Assembly: GCF_016862575.1 (NCBI RefSeq)
Contig: NZ_BONF01000011.1
Span: 301,984-365,983, forward strand
DNA: 64,000 nucleotides
Direction of reading: 5' to 3'
Origin: Catellatospora bangladeshensis
GTDB taxonomy: Bacteria; Actinomycetota; Actinomycetes; Mycobacteriales; Micromonosporaceae
Position 1 is the first letter of the stretch; every line of letters begins with the position of its first letter. A program made the translations under genes and the position numbers. Positions 41,945 to 49,569 of this stretch are shown here, one piece after another. The notes under the pieces were generated by a model, which saw nothing but the letters and a program-made list of their open reading frames with translations, had not been told where the DNA came from and did not search any database.

Positions 41945-42949
41945 TCAGGCCCCCGCGGCGTCGAGCCGGGCGGCCTGCTCGTCGCTCAGCACGACGTCCA
42001 GCGCCGAGTACGCCGAGTCGTACTGCTCCAGGGTGCGCGGCCCGATCAGCGGGATCACCGGCGGCTGCGCGCGCAGCAGCCAGGCCAGCACCACCTGGTT
42101 CGGCGTGGCGCCGACCTCGGCGGCGACCTCGGCCAGCACGGCGAGCCGCGCCTCGGCGTCGGGGCCGCGGTAGGCGTCCATCGACCAGTGCCCGGCGCGC
42201 TTGGCCGCCGAGTCGTAGACGCCCTTGAGGATGGGCGAGTACGCCACCAGCGTCAGGTCGTCGTGCTCGCGCAGGTAGTCGAGCTGCTCGCGGTCCACGA
42301 TGGAGGAGTTGTCCAGCCCGGCGCGCGGGCGCAGGTAGGTGTGCTGCTGCTGCAGCGCGACCGGCGCGGGCCAGCCGTGGCGCTCGCACAGCTGCCGGAT
42401 GCGCTCCAGCCGCCAGGTGCGTACGTTCGACCAGCCGATGTAGCGGGTCTTGCCGGCGGCGACCAGCCCGGCCAGGGCCTCCAGGGTCTCCTCCAGCGGG
42501 GTGCGCCGGTCGTCGACGTGCACGTAGTAGAGGTCGACGTGGTCGGTGCGCAGCCGGCGCAGGCTGTCGTCGAGGGCCTTGACCAGGGTCGCCGCCCCGG
42601 CTCCCTCGAACCGGCGGCGGGCCAGGTCCCAGTCGGGCTCGCCGCCGGACCACAGCCCGTCCTGCTCCCAGACCATGGCGCTGCCCTTGGTCGCCAGGAA
42701 CACGTCGTCGCGGCGGCCGCTCCGGCCGAACCAGCGCCCGAGCAGCTCCTCGCTCTCCCCGCCCAGGCTGCCCTCGCGCGACCACCACGCGTAGCAGTTG
42801 GCGGTGTCGAGGAAGTCCCCGCCCGCCTCGGTGTAGCGGTCGAGCATGGCGTACGACGTGGGCTCGTCGGTGGTCGTACCCATGATCATGCAGCCCAGCG
42901 ACAGCTGGCTGACCTGCTCGCCGGTGCGGCCGAGCGCCACCTTCTTCAT
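41945..42949 (-). CDS. Aldo/keto reductase
   Basis: 334 residues. NADPH-dependent reduction of an aldehyde or ketone. Motifs: GGDFLDTANCYAWW with catalytic Asp and Tyr, FLATKGSAM with the catalytic Lys, VDLYYVHVDDRRTPLEETLE with the His-like position, and YIGWSN plus LVAYSPILKG for cofactor binding. PLIGPRTLEQ is the late NADPH loop. The typical MerR-type promoter upstream suggests induction by an effector; the regulator gene is not adjacent. Confidence 0.93.
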   Translation of the reverse strand: MKKVALGRTGEQVSQLSLGCMIMGTTTDEPTSYAMLDRYTEAGGDFLDTANCYAWWSREGSLGGESEELLGRWFGRSGRRDDVFLATKGSAMVWEQDGLWSGGEPDWDLARRRFEGAGAATLVKALDDSLRRLRTDHVDLYYVHVDDRRTPLEETLEALAGLVAAGKTRYIGWSNVRTWRLERIRQLCERHGWPAPVALQQQHTYLRPRAGLDNSSIVDREQLDYLREHDDLTLVAYSPILKGVYDSAAKRAGHWSMDAYRGPDAEARLAVLAEVAAEVGATPNQVVLAWLLRAQPPVIPLIGPRTLEQYDSAYSALDVVLSDEQAARLDAAGA

Positions 42950-42983
42950 GTCGGTCCCCCTTGTTCACGGCTTGACCCGGCCC

Positions 42984-43014
42984 ACGCTAGGAGCTGGAGC
43001 GCGCTCCAGGTCAA
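42984..43014 (-). promoter_or_regulatory. MerR-type promoter with 19-bp spacer
   Basis: On the minus strand TTGACC (43014-43009) and TAGCGT (42989-42984) are 19 bp apart, the long spacer typical of MerR-activated promoters. The spacer holds the perfect palindrome CTGGAGCGCGCTCCAG (42994-43009). A half copy, GCGCGCTCCAG, precedes it at 43015-43025. No MerR gene is in the window. Confidence 0.75.
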
Positions 43015-43034
43015 GCGCGCTCCAGCCGCCGTGC

Positions 43035-44414
43035 TCAGGCCGCGCCGGAGTCGCCGGTGAGCGACAGGTAGCGGTAGCCGAGGCGGGACAGCCGGCCCGG
43101 GTCGAGGGCCAGCCGGCCGTCGAGCAGCACCGGGTTGTTCATCAGCCCGACGAACTTGCTCCAGTCCAGCTCCAGGTACTGCGCCCACTCGGTGCACAGC
43201 ACCACCGCGTCGCTGTTGTCGAACACCTCGTCGAGGCTGTGGCACAGGTTCTCGGCCAGGTCGGGATGCTCGCGCCGGAAGCGCTCCGCGGCTACCGGGT
43301 CGTGCAGCCGGATCCGGGCGCCGCGGGCCAGCAGCAGCCGGGCCACGTCGACCGCGGGCGAGTCGCGCAGGTCGTCGGTGTTGGGCTTGAACGCCAGCCC
43401 GAGCAGGCCGATCCGGCGGCCCTTGAGGATGCGCAGCTCCTCCATCAGCCGGTCCACGACCAGGGTGCGCTGGCGCTGGTTGACGTCCCGGGCGGCCCGC
43501 ACGATCGGCATGTCGTGGTGGTACTCGGCGGCGGTGGCGATCAGGGCGGCGGTGTCCTTGGCGAAGCAGGAGCCGCCCCAGCCCAGCCCGGCCTGCAGGA
43601 AGCGGGAGCCGATCCGGGCGTCCAGGCCGGTGCCCCGGGCCACCTGCACGATGTCGGCGCCGACCTTGCCGGCCAGCCGCCCGATCTCGTTGATGTAGCT
43701 GATCTTCAGGGCCAGGAACGCGTTCGCGGCGTACTTGATCAGCTCGGCGGAGGCGAGGTCGGTGGAGACCAGCGGCACGGCGTCGGTCTGGTCCGGCCGG
43801 GGCAGGAACGACGGCGGGGTGAACGACTGGTTGAGCACGTTGCGGTAAAGCCGGGCCAGCACCTCCAGGCTGCGCGGGTTGTCCGAGCCGATGACGATCC
43901 GGTCGGGGTAGAGGGTGTCGTGCAGCGCGGAGCCCTCCCGCAGGAACTCCGGGTTGGACGCGACCGCGAACTCGCCGCCCGCCCGGCGCGCGTGGTGCTG
44001 CTCGTACGCGTCGCGCAGGATCGCGTCGACCCAGTTGCCGCTGCCGATGGGCACCGTGGACTTGTTCACCACCACCGTGAAGCCGCCGCCCACGGTCCGG
44101 CCGATGCTCTCCGCGGCCGAGCGCAGGAAACGCAGGTCGGGACTGCCGTTGGCCAGCGAGGGGGTCTGCACGGCGACGAACACGACCTCGGCGCCGCGCA
44201 CGCCCTCCTCGTAGGAGGTGGTGAAGGTCAGGTTGTGCGCGGCCTCGGCCATCAGCTCGTCGAGGTGCGGCTCGTAGATGGGCGGGCGGCCGCCGCGCAG
44301 CTGCTCGATCTTCGCCTCGTCCAGGTCGATGCAGGTCACCTGGTGGCCCAGGTAGGCCAGGCTCACGCCGGTGGTGAGGCCGACGTAACCGGTGCCGACC
44401 ACGCAGACTTTCAT
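43035..44414 (-). CDS. ugd: UDP-glucose 6-dehydrogenase
   Basis: Oxidises UDP-glucose to UDP-glucuronate with two NAD+. 459 residues. The Rossmann motif VCVVGTGYVGLTTGVSLAYLG opens the protein; VNKSTVPIGSG and ASNPEFLREGSALHD carry substrate-binding residues, and the catalytic Cys is 283 in GWGGSCFAKDT (Ala replaces the usual Pro). KFxGLLGLAFKPNTDDLRDSP is seen as IGLLGLAFKPNTDDLRDSP. The product feeds surface polysaccharides; no glycosyltransferase cluster is adjacent. Confidence 0.96.
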   Translation of the reverse strand: MKVCVVGTGYVGLTTGVSLAYLGHQVTCIDLDEAKIEQLRGGRPPIYEPHLDELMAEAAHNLTFTTSYEEGVRGAEVVFVAVQTPSLANGSPDLRFLRSAAESIGRTVGGGFTVVVNKSTVPIGSGNWVDAILRDAYEQHHARRAGGEFAVASNPEFLREGSALHDTLYPDRIVIGSDNPRSLEVLARLYRNVLNQSFTPPSFLPRPDQTDAVPLVSTDLASAELIKYAANAFLALKISYINEIGRLAGKVGADIVQVARGTGLDARIGSRFLQAGLGWGGSCFAKDTAALIATAAEYHHDMPIVRAARDVNQRQRTLVVDRLMEELRILKGRRIGLLGLAFKPNTDDLRDSPAVDVARLLLARGARIRLHDPVAAERFRREHPDLAENLCHSLDEVFDNSDAVVLCTEWAQYLELDWSKFVGLMNNPVLLDGRLALDPGRLSRLGYRYLSLTGDSGAA

Positions 44415-44512
44415 GTTCGGTTTCCCTCCCGAAGACGACGAGATCCCGACAACCTACCGGCTTTCGGACATCCCGACAGACCCCAACGAGTCTCCAGGAC
44501 GCACCGAAACGA

Positions 44513-44542
44513 AACAGGGCCCCGCCGTGGCGAGGCCCTGTT
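44513..44542 (-). terminator. Hairpin terminator after the GH5 gene
   Basis: AACAGGGCC (44513-44521) and GGCCCTGTT (44534-44542) pair over 9 bp, with four more inner pairs after one mismatch. On the minus strand it lies 15 nt after the GH5 stop and is followed by a T-rich TTTCGTTTCGG. Confidence 0.75.
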
Positions 44543-44557
44543 CCCAGGTTTGGCTGA

Positions 44558-46033
44558 TCAGCTGGTCGGGAAGTTGTCCGCGGTACGGATCCGGTTGCGC
44601 ACGAAGTTGCCGGACTCGGTCAGGTTCGCGGTCCCCGCGTAGTTGCCGCCGGCGCAGGTGCCCGGCCGGAACGCCGCGCTGCCCTCGTTGGCGTCGGAGT
44701 ACGTCCAGTTCGCGTAGCTGATCTTCAGGCGGTCCATCAGGTCGAACCAGGCCGTGCTGCTGGACTGGTCGACCGCGCCGCCACCGGTGTAGGTGACGGT
44801 GCCGAACTCGGTGACGAACATCGGCAGCGACGCCGCCGCCCGCTCCAGCTCGGACCGGTAGTTGGCCTGGTGCGAGGCGGCGTAGAAGTGGAACGCGTAC
44901 ATCACGTTGGCCGCGTTCACCTTGTTGTTGATCACCTCGGTGGCGTTGCCGCCCTCGGACACGCCCAGCGAGGACCAGGCGCGGGTGCCCACGATGACGA
45001 CCGCGTCCGGGTCGTTCGCGCGGATCACCGGGATGACCTGCTCGGCGTAGCTCTTGATGGTGCTCCAGCTGACGCCGTTGGGCTCGTTGGTGATCTCGTA
45101 GATGACGTTGTTCTTACTCGCGTGGCGCGCCGAGACCGCGGCGAAGAAGGTCTTCGCGCGCTCCAGGTTGTACATCGGGTCGCCAGGGGTGAGCGTGTGG
45201 AAGTCGATCAGCGCGTACAGGCCGCGCTCGGTCGCCTCCTCCACCAGGTTGTTCACCTGGTTGGTGAATCCACTCGGGTTCGTCTCGTAGCCCTGCTCCT
45301 GCACGTACATCGAGATGCGGAGCAGGTCGGCCAGCCAGTCGGAGGCCAGCGCGTTGAGCGAGGCGTCGTTGTAGCAGTTGGCGAACCACTGGAGGCCGTG
45401 CGTGCTCATGCCGCGCAGCTGGATCGGGCGGTTGTACTGGTTGCACAGGTTGACCCCGCACACCCGCAGCTGCCCGTTGATCGCCACCGGGGTCTGCCCG
45501 GTGGGCTGGGACGGGCTGGCCGAGGGCGAGCTGGACGGGCGCGGCGAGGCGGACGGGGAGCCGGACGGCCGGGTCGACGGGCTCGGCCCGCCCGTGGTGG
45601 GCATGGGGCTGCCCGTGCAGGTGACGCCGTTGAGGGCGAACCCGACCGGGTTCGGGTTGGCGGTGGTCCAGCTGCCGTTGAAGCCGATGCTCGCCGACGC
45701 GCCGGTGGCCAGGGCGGCGTTGTAGCTCATGCTGGCCGCGGTGACCGCGGCGCCGCTCTGCGCGTACGTCGCCGACCAGCCCTGGGTGACCTTCTGGCCG
45801 GAGTCCGTGAAGTTGAAGCCCAGCGTCCAGCCGTTGATCGCGTCGCCGAGGTTCTTGATGGTGATGTTGGCGGTGAAGCCGCCCTGCCACTGGTTCACGG
45901 TGTACGTGACCGAGCAGCCGGCCGCCGCCATCGCGTTCACCGCGGGCAGCGCCGCGGCCAGGCCGAGCGCCAGCGCACCGGCGGCCGTGGCGGCGACGAG
46001 GCCGCGCCGGGTCGCGCGCGACAGGAGTCTCAT
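44558..46033 (-). CDS. Secreted cellulase: CBM2 plus GH5 catalytic domain
   Basis: 491 residues from ATG 46033 behind AAAGG. A signal peptide is followed by a CBM2 cellulose-binding domain (about 37-140: CSVTYTVNQWQGGFTANITI, SWTTANPNPVGFALNGVTC, with bounding Cys and exposed Trp). A Ser/Pro-rich linker (about 145-180) leads to the GH5 domain: RPIQLRGMSTHGLQW, acid/base Glu in YEITNEPNG, HFYAASH, and nucleophile Glu in FVTEFGT. This is the GH5_2-type endo-beta-1,4-glucanase layout. A CebR-like box lies 93 bp upstream. It is divergent from an AttH-like lipoprotein gene. Confidence 0.95.
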   Translation of the reverse strand: MRLLSRATRRGLVAATAAGALALGLAAALPAVNAMAAAGCSVTYTVNQWQGGFTANITIKNLGDAINGWTLGFNFTDSGQKVTQGWSATYAQSGAAVTAASMSYNAALATGASASIGFNGSWTTANPNPVGFALNGVTCTGSPMPTTGGPSPSTRPSGSPSASPRPSSSPSASPSQPTGQTPVAINGQLRVCGVNLCNQYNRPIQLRGMSTHGLQWFANCYNDASLNALASDWLADLLRISMYVQEQGYETNPSGFTNQVNNLVEEATERGLYALIDFHTLTPGDPMYNLERAKTFFAAVSARHASKNNVIYEITNEPNGVSWSTIKSYAEQVIPVIRANDPDAVVIVGTRAWSSLGVSEGGNATEVINNKVNAANVMYAFHFYAASHQANYRSELERAAASLPMFVTEFGTVTYTGGGAVDQSSSTAWFDLMDRLKISYANWTYSDANEGSAAFRPGTCAGGNYAGTANLTESGNFVRNRIRTADNFPTS

Positions 46034-46125
46034 GACGAGCCTTTCGTCAGGGAATCGGGAGGGGAAACGCCCCGGCACCTCCCGCCGGGCAACGAGAGTG
46101 ACCAGGAAAGCGCCAGGTCAACGAC

Positions 46126-46139
46126 CGGGAGCGCTCCCA
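46126..46139. promoter_or_regulatory. CebR-type operator (cellulose response)
   Basis: CGGGAGCGCTCCCA matches the CebR/CelR consensus TGGGAGCGCTCCCA at 13 of 14 bases. It lies 93-106 bp upstream of the GH5 start, where such boxes control cellulases in Streptomyces and Thermobifida. A weaker CGAA-N5-TTCG repeat follows at 46162-46174. Confidence 0.8.
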
Positions 46140-46216
46140 CAGCACGGGAGCTTAAGCCGCACGAAACGCCTTCGCAACATCTACATCCATCGAGTGCAGA
46201 TCGGACGCGGTGGCCC

Positions 46217-46229
46217 GTGAAACTTTCAC
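46217..46229. promoter_or_regulatory. GTGAAA-C-TTTCAC palindrome in the GH5/AttH intergenic region
   Basis: A perfect 13-bp palindrome about one base, 120 bp before the AttH-like gene and 184 bp before GH5. Its core (TGAAAGTTTC on the other strand) recurs upstream of the lacI-type gene at 62363. GAAA-N-TTTC palindromes are known in actinomycete xylanase promoters, so a LacI-family operator is likely. Confidence 0.55.
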
Positions 46230-46349
46230 CGCGTGCGCCGTCCATCGGAGGCTGACGATCTCGGCTCCGAGCGGCCCGTACCTGAGCTACATTACGCAAA
46301 CCAGGGCAATGGGGCCTGATGCGGCGCTCGGGCGATATGGGACGGCGAC

Positions 46350-47606
46350 ATGAACGAGAATCCCGGAAGGTTCACCCGCCGCACCGCGCTGCGCGCGCTG
46401 GCCGCGGGCTCCCTGGCCGCCGTCCCCGGCCTCGCCGGGTGCAGCCGCACGGAGGAGGCGGCACCCTCGCGGGTCGGCCCCACGATCAACCATTACGGCC
46501 TCACCCCGAACGACTTCGCCCTGCTCAACCTCAAGGCGGACAGCTGCCAGGCCTGGGAGGACGGGTTCCGCACCGCGGCGACCAACGCCGATCCCCGGGT
46601 GTACGAGTGGTGGCACACCGAGCTGACCGGCGAGGACGGCATCGTGGTGGCCTTCACCCTGAAGACCCGCCCCGGTGACGGGCTCACCGCCGAGGCCGAC
46701 CGCCGCCCGGCGGTCAACCTGCTGATCACCACGCCGTGGGGCAACGAGTTCAGCGTGTTCCGCACGTACGACTGGAACGAGTTCTCCAGTGCCACCGACC
46801 GCTGCGACGTGAGGGTGGGGCCGTTCCGGCTGACCGGCGACCTCAACGGCTACCAGCTGCGCGGCACGGCGGACAACATCACCCTGAACCTCGACCTGGT
46901 CAGCCTCGCGCCGCCGTTCCGCCCCGGCACCGGGCACGTCTACCTGGGCGGGCCCGACGACTACCAGGCGTGGTTCGCGGCCATGCCGTCCGGCAAGGCG
47001 CAGGGGCACATCGTCTTCTACGACGAGAAGCGCGACTTCACCGGCACCGCGTACCACGACCACACCTGGGGCAACGTGCCGCTGCCGCAGTTCGTGGAGC
47101 GCTGGCGCACCGGCATGGGCGTGGCCGACCGCTACTCGGTGGTCGCCCGGGACATCCACCTGCGCGGCAAGTACGACTCCACCGACCTGACCGTGCTGCT
47201 CATCGACGACATCGAGGCGAAGAAGCGGCTGGTGGCCGCGTACGCCGACGACACGCTCAACGCGACGGAGATGCAGTCCGGCACCGACGACGGCTCGTTC
47301 CCCGAGGTGCAGTGGAACTACACCGGCGAGAACTCGGCCATCGTCACGCTGACGGCGGGCGAGCGGCTGGTGCCGGGACGGCCGTACGTCAACGGCAGCG
47401 GCGCGGTGCTCCAGGCCTCGCGCGGCGGCGACGCCGAGCGCGGCGGCACCCGCAAGCCCGCCTGGTACGAGCGCAACGAGGCCGAGATCCGCCTCAGCCT
47501 CGGCACCATGGGCCCCGGCTACCGAGTCACCGGCACCGGCACCCTCGACAACGCCCAGTTCGCCCTGCTCAACGGACAACCCGCCCCCAAACCCTCCCCG
47601 TCCTGA
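46350..47606 (+). CDS. AttH/CrtC-like lipocalin-fold lipoprotein
   Basis: 418 residues. The N-terminus has a twin-arginine-like run (RFTRRTALRALAAG) and lipobox LAGC at Cys31, so it is probably exported and lipid-anchored. The body is beta-rich with EWWHTELTGEDG and the hallmark GTAYHDHTWGNVPLPQF, as in carotenoid 1,2-hydratase and AttH proteins. DDIEAKKRLVAAYADDTLN belongs to the second half. Substrate is unknown, likely a lipophilic compound. It shares its upstream region with the divergent GH5 gene, and a family A repeat begins 4 nt after its stop. Confidence 0.82.
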   Translation: MNENPGRFTRRTALRALAAGSLAAVPGLAGCSRTEEAAPSRVGPTINHYGLTPNDFALLNLKADSCQAWEDGFRTAATNADPRVYEWWHTELTGEDGIVVAFTLKTRPGDGLTAEADRRPAVNLLITTPWGNEFSVFRTYDWNEFSSATDRCDVRVGPFRLTGDLNGYQLRGTADNITLNLDLVSLAPPFRPGTGHVYLGGPDDYQAWFAAMPSGKAQGHIVFYDEKRDFTGTAYHDHTWGNVPLPQFVERWRTGMGVADRYSVVARDIHLRGKYDSTDLTVLLIDDIEAKKRLVAAYADDTLNATEMQSGTDDGSFPEVQWNYTGENSAIVTLTAGERLVPGRPYVNGSGAVLQASRGGDAERGGTRKPAWYERNEAEIRLSLGTMGPGYRVTGTGTLDNAQFALLNGQPAPKPSPS

Positions 47607-47610
47607 CGAA

Positions 47611-47660
47611 AGGAAGGGCACCTTCTTAACGCTATGCGTAGAAGAAGGTGCCCTTCTTAA
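47611..47660. repeat. Family A palindromic element, copy 5
   Basis: AGGAAGGGCACCTTCTTAAC (47611-47630) and GAAGAAGGTGCCCTTCTTAA (47641-47660), centre GCTATGCGTA. The repeat lies 4 nt after the stop of the lipoprotein gene and 19 bp before the TetR operator. Confidence 0.9.
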
Positions 47661-47679
47661 CCCGTGCTGGTCGCGGCGA

Positions 47680-47718
47680 GTAGACAGTGTCTACCTAGCT
47701 CTGGTAGACACTGTCTAT
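47680..47718. promoter_or_regulatory. Double TAGACA-N-TGTCTA operator of TetR/acyltransferase unit
   Basis: GTAGACAGTGTCTAC (47680-47694) and GTAGACACTGTCTAT (47704-47718) are two palindromes with centres 24 bp apart. The second covers the TetR ATG at 47717. Autorepression by the TetR protein is the natural reading. Confidence 0.75.
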
Positions 47719-48292
47719 GCCCGACCCGGACACCACGCTGCGCGACCGCCTGGTCGCGGTCGGCGTCGAGCTGGTCAGCAGTGACGGCACCGGCGCCCTG
47801 ACCCTGCGCGAGATCGCACGGCGGGCCGGGGTGTCGCACGGCGCCCCCCGCCGTTACTTCCCGACGCACCTGTCGCTGCTGTCCGCCATCGCCCGCGAGG
47901 GCTACCTCGACCTGGGCCGCCGCCTGGCCGGACTCGGCGACGACGCCGACCCCCGCGCCGCGCTGCTCGCCCTGGCCCGCCGCTACCTCGACTTCGCGCA
48001 CACCCAGCGCGGCATGTTCGAGCTGATGTTCCGCCACGAGCTGCTGCGCGGCAACCAGATCGGCCTGCGCGAGGCCAGCCGCGAGCTGTTCGGGGTGCTG
48101 GTCGGCCTGGTCGGCCGCGCCCGGGCGGGCGTCCCGGCTCCCCCGCCCGTCGTCGTCGCCGGCGCGCTGTGGGCCAACCTGCACGGCATCGCCCAGCTCT
48201 GGCAGTGGGGCAGCCTGCAGATGACCGTGCAGACCGAAGACGTCGACCCCCTGCTGCGCGCCGCGCTCGACGCCCACCTGGGCCCGGCCTGA
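47717..48292 (+). CDS. TetR-family transcriptional regulator
   Basis: 191 residues. The helix-turn-helix reads LTLREIARRAGVSHGAPRRYF (about residues 29-49), and the ligand domain is of the WHG type (FAHTQRGMFELMFRHELLRG; ALWANLHGIAQLWQWG). It precedes an acyltransferase gene by 13 bp, so it probably controls lipid acylation in response to a fatty or acyl ligand. Its start codon is inside its operator, which allows translation or a leaderless transcript to be blocked. Confidence 0.9.
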   Translation: MPDPDTTLRDRLVAVGVELVSSDGTGALTLREIARRAGVSHGAPRRYFPTHLSLLSAIAREGYLDLGRRLAGLGDDADPRAALLALARRYLDFAHTQRGMFELMFRHELLRGNQIGLREASRELFGVLVGLVGRARAGVPAPPPVVVAGALWANLHGIAQLWQWGSLQMTVQTEDVDPLLRAALDAHLGPA

Positions 48293-48305
48293 CCTCGGAG
48301 GACCC

Positions 48306-48974
48306 GTGTCGATCCAGACCGCCACCCGGATGGTGCTGACCCCGATCTCGCGGGTCGCGTTCCGGCCCGTCGTCGAGGGCCGCGAGCACATCCCGCCGGA
48401 CGGCCCGCTGATCCTGGCCGCGAACCATCTGTCCTTCCTGGACAGCTTCATCATCCCGCTGATGACGCCCCGCCGGGTCGCGTTCCTGGCCAAGGCGGAG
48501 TACTTCACCGGCACCGGCCTCAAGGGCCGCCTCACCCGCTCTCTGCTCACCGGCCTGGACGCCATCCCGGTCCAGCGCGGCGGGCACCGTACCGCCCAGG
48601 AGTCCCTGGAACTGGCCCTGGAGGTGCTCAACCAGGGCGGCGCATTCGGCATCCACCCCGAGGGCAGCCGCTCCCGCGACGGCCGCCTCTACCGCGGCCG
48701 CACCGGTGTGGCCTGGCTCGCGCTGGCCTCCGGCGCGCCCGTGGTCCCCGTCGCCGTCCTCGGCACCGACCGCATCCAGCCCGTCGGCGCGCGCCTGCCC
48801 CGCCCCGGCCGCATCACCGTCCGCTTCGGCGCACCCCTGCGCTTCGAGCAGCCGCCCGGCATCAGCGTCGGCCGCGCCCGCCGCCAGGTCACCGACGACA
48901 TCATGGCCGCCATCCAGCACCTCTCCGGCCAGCAACCAGCCGAAGCCTTCAACGACCTCGCCCTGACCCCCTGA
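48306..48974 (+). CDS. 1-acyl-glycerol-3-phosphate acyltransferase-like (PlsC family)
   Basis: 222 residues from GTG 48306 with GGAGG upstream. Transfers an acyl chain to a glycerolipid acceptor. The catalytic H-x4-D motif is AANHLSFLDSF, the glycerophosphate loop GIHPEGSRSRDGRLYRGRTG, and VVPVAVLGTDRIQP is the closing motif. Probably membrane-associated. It is co-transcribed with the TetR gene, and a family A repeat starts directly after its stop codon. Confidence 0.92.
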   Translation: MSIQTATRMVLTPISRVAFRPVVEGREHIPPDGPLILAANHLSFLDSFIIPLMTPRRVAFLAKAEYFTGTGLKGRLTRSLLTGLDAIPVQRGGHRTAQESLELALEVLNQGGAFGIHPEGSRSRDGRLYRGRTGVAWLALASGAPVVPVAVLGTDRIQPVGARLPRPGRITVRFGAPLRFEQPPGISVGRARRQVTDDIMAAIQHLSGQQPAEAFNDLALTP

Positions 48975-49026
48975 AAGGAAGGGCACCTTCTTAACGCTTT
49001 GCGTAGTAGAAGGTGCCCTTCTTAAC
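48975..49026. repeat. Family A palindromic element, copy 6
   Basis: AAGGAAGGGCACCTTCTTAA at 48975-48994 and AGAAGGTGCCCTTCTTAA at 49009-49026, centre CGCTTTGCGTAGT. It begins immediately after the acyltransferase TGA and ends 6 bp before the next start, filling the whole gap. Confidence 0.9.
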
Positions 49027-49031
49027 CTGGC

Positions 49032-49550
49032 GTGGTGGTGGTGATCCAGCGGGTCAGGGTCGTATGGCGGCAGGACGAGCGCGGAGCGGCCCACGCCGAC
49101 CTGCGCCGCGGCGTGCCCGAGGTGCTCCACCTCCCCGACGCCCTGCCCGACGGGCCGGTCGTCGTGCACGAGATCGTCGCCGACTCCGCCGACGGCTACC
49201 GGCTGTCCGAGCGGGTGCTCTCCGGCGACCGCGCTGCGGCGAACGTGGCGCTCGAACTCACCCCCGCCGAGGGCGGCGTCACCGTGCGCACCACCCAGAC
49301 GCACGCCGCCTACCCGTACGACCAGCCCCGGCGCCTGTTCACGGTGCCTGCCGGTCAGGTCGCGCTCTACCGGGCCAACTTCCGGGTCTGCGGGTGCACC
49401 TGTGCGACCCGGTGGTGGTACGAGGACTGGACGGTACGCGTCGCGAACGCCCCCGCCCGGCCGGGCCTGTTCACCGAGCGCGCCCCGCAGCAGATCGCCG
49501 ACCACCGCGTACACCTCTACGGCGGCCACGCCCGCCGCCGCACCACCTGA
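49032..49550 (+). CDS. Protein of unknown function
   Basis: 172 residues from GTG 49032, 6 bp after the family A element. It is mixed alpha/beta: VVIQRVRVVWRQDERGA, VVVHEIVADSADGYRLSERV, GVTVRTTQTHAAYPYDQPRR. A Cys-rich RVCGCTCATRWWYEDWTVRV segment near 120 could bind metal. No signal peptide. I recognise no family. Codon use (strong third-position GC) supports a real gene. Confidence 0.6.
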   Translation: MVVVIQRVRVVWRQDERGAAHADLRRGVPEVLHLPDALPDGPVVVHEIVADSADGYRLSERVLSGDRAAANVALELTPAEGGVTVRTTQTHAAYPYDQPRRLFTVPAGQVALYRANFRVCGCTCATRWWYEDWTVRVANAPARPGLFTERAPQQIADHRVHLYGGHARRRTT

Positions 49551-49569
49551 CCCTGACCGGGACCGGCGA

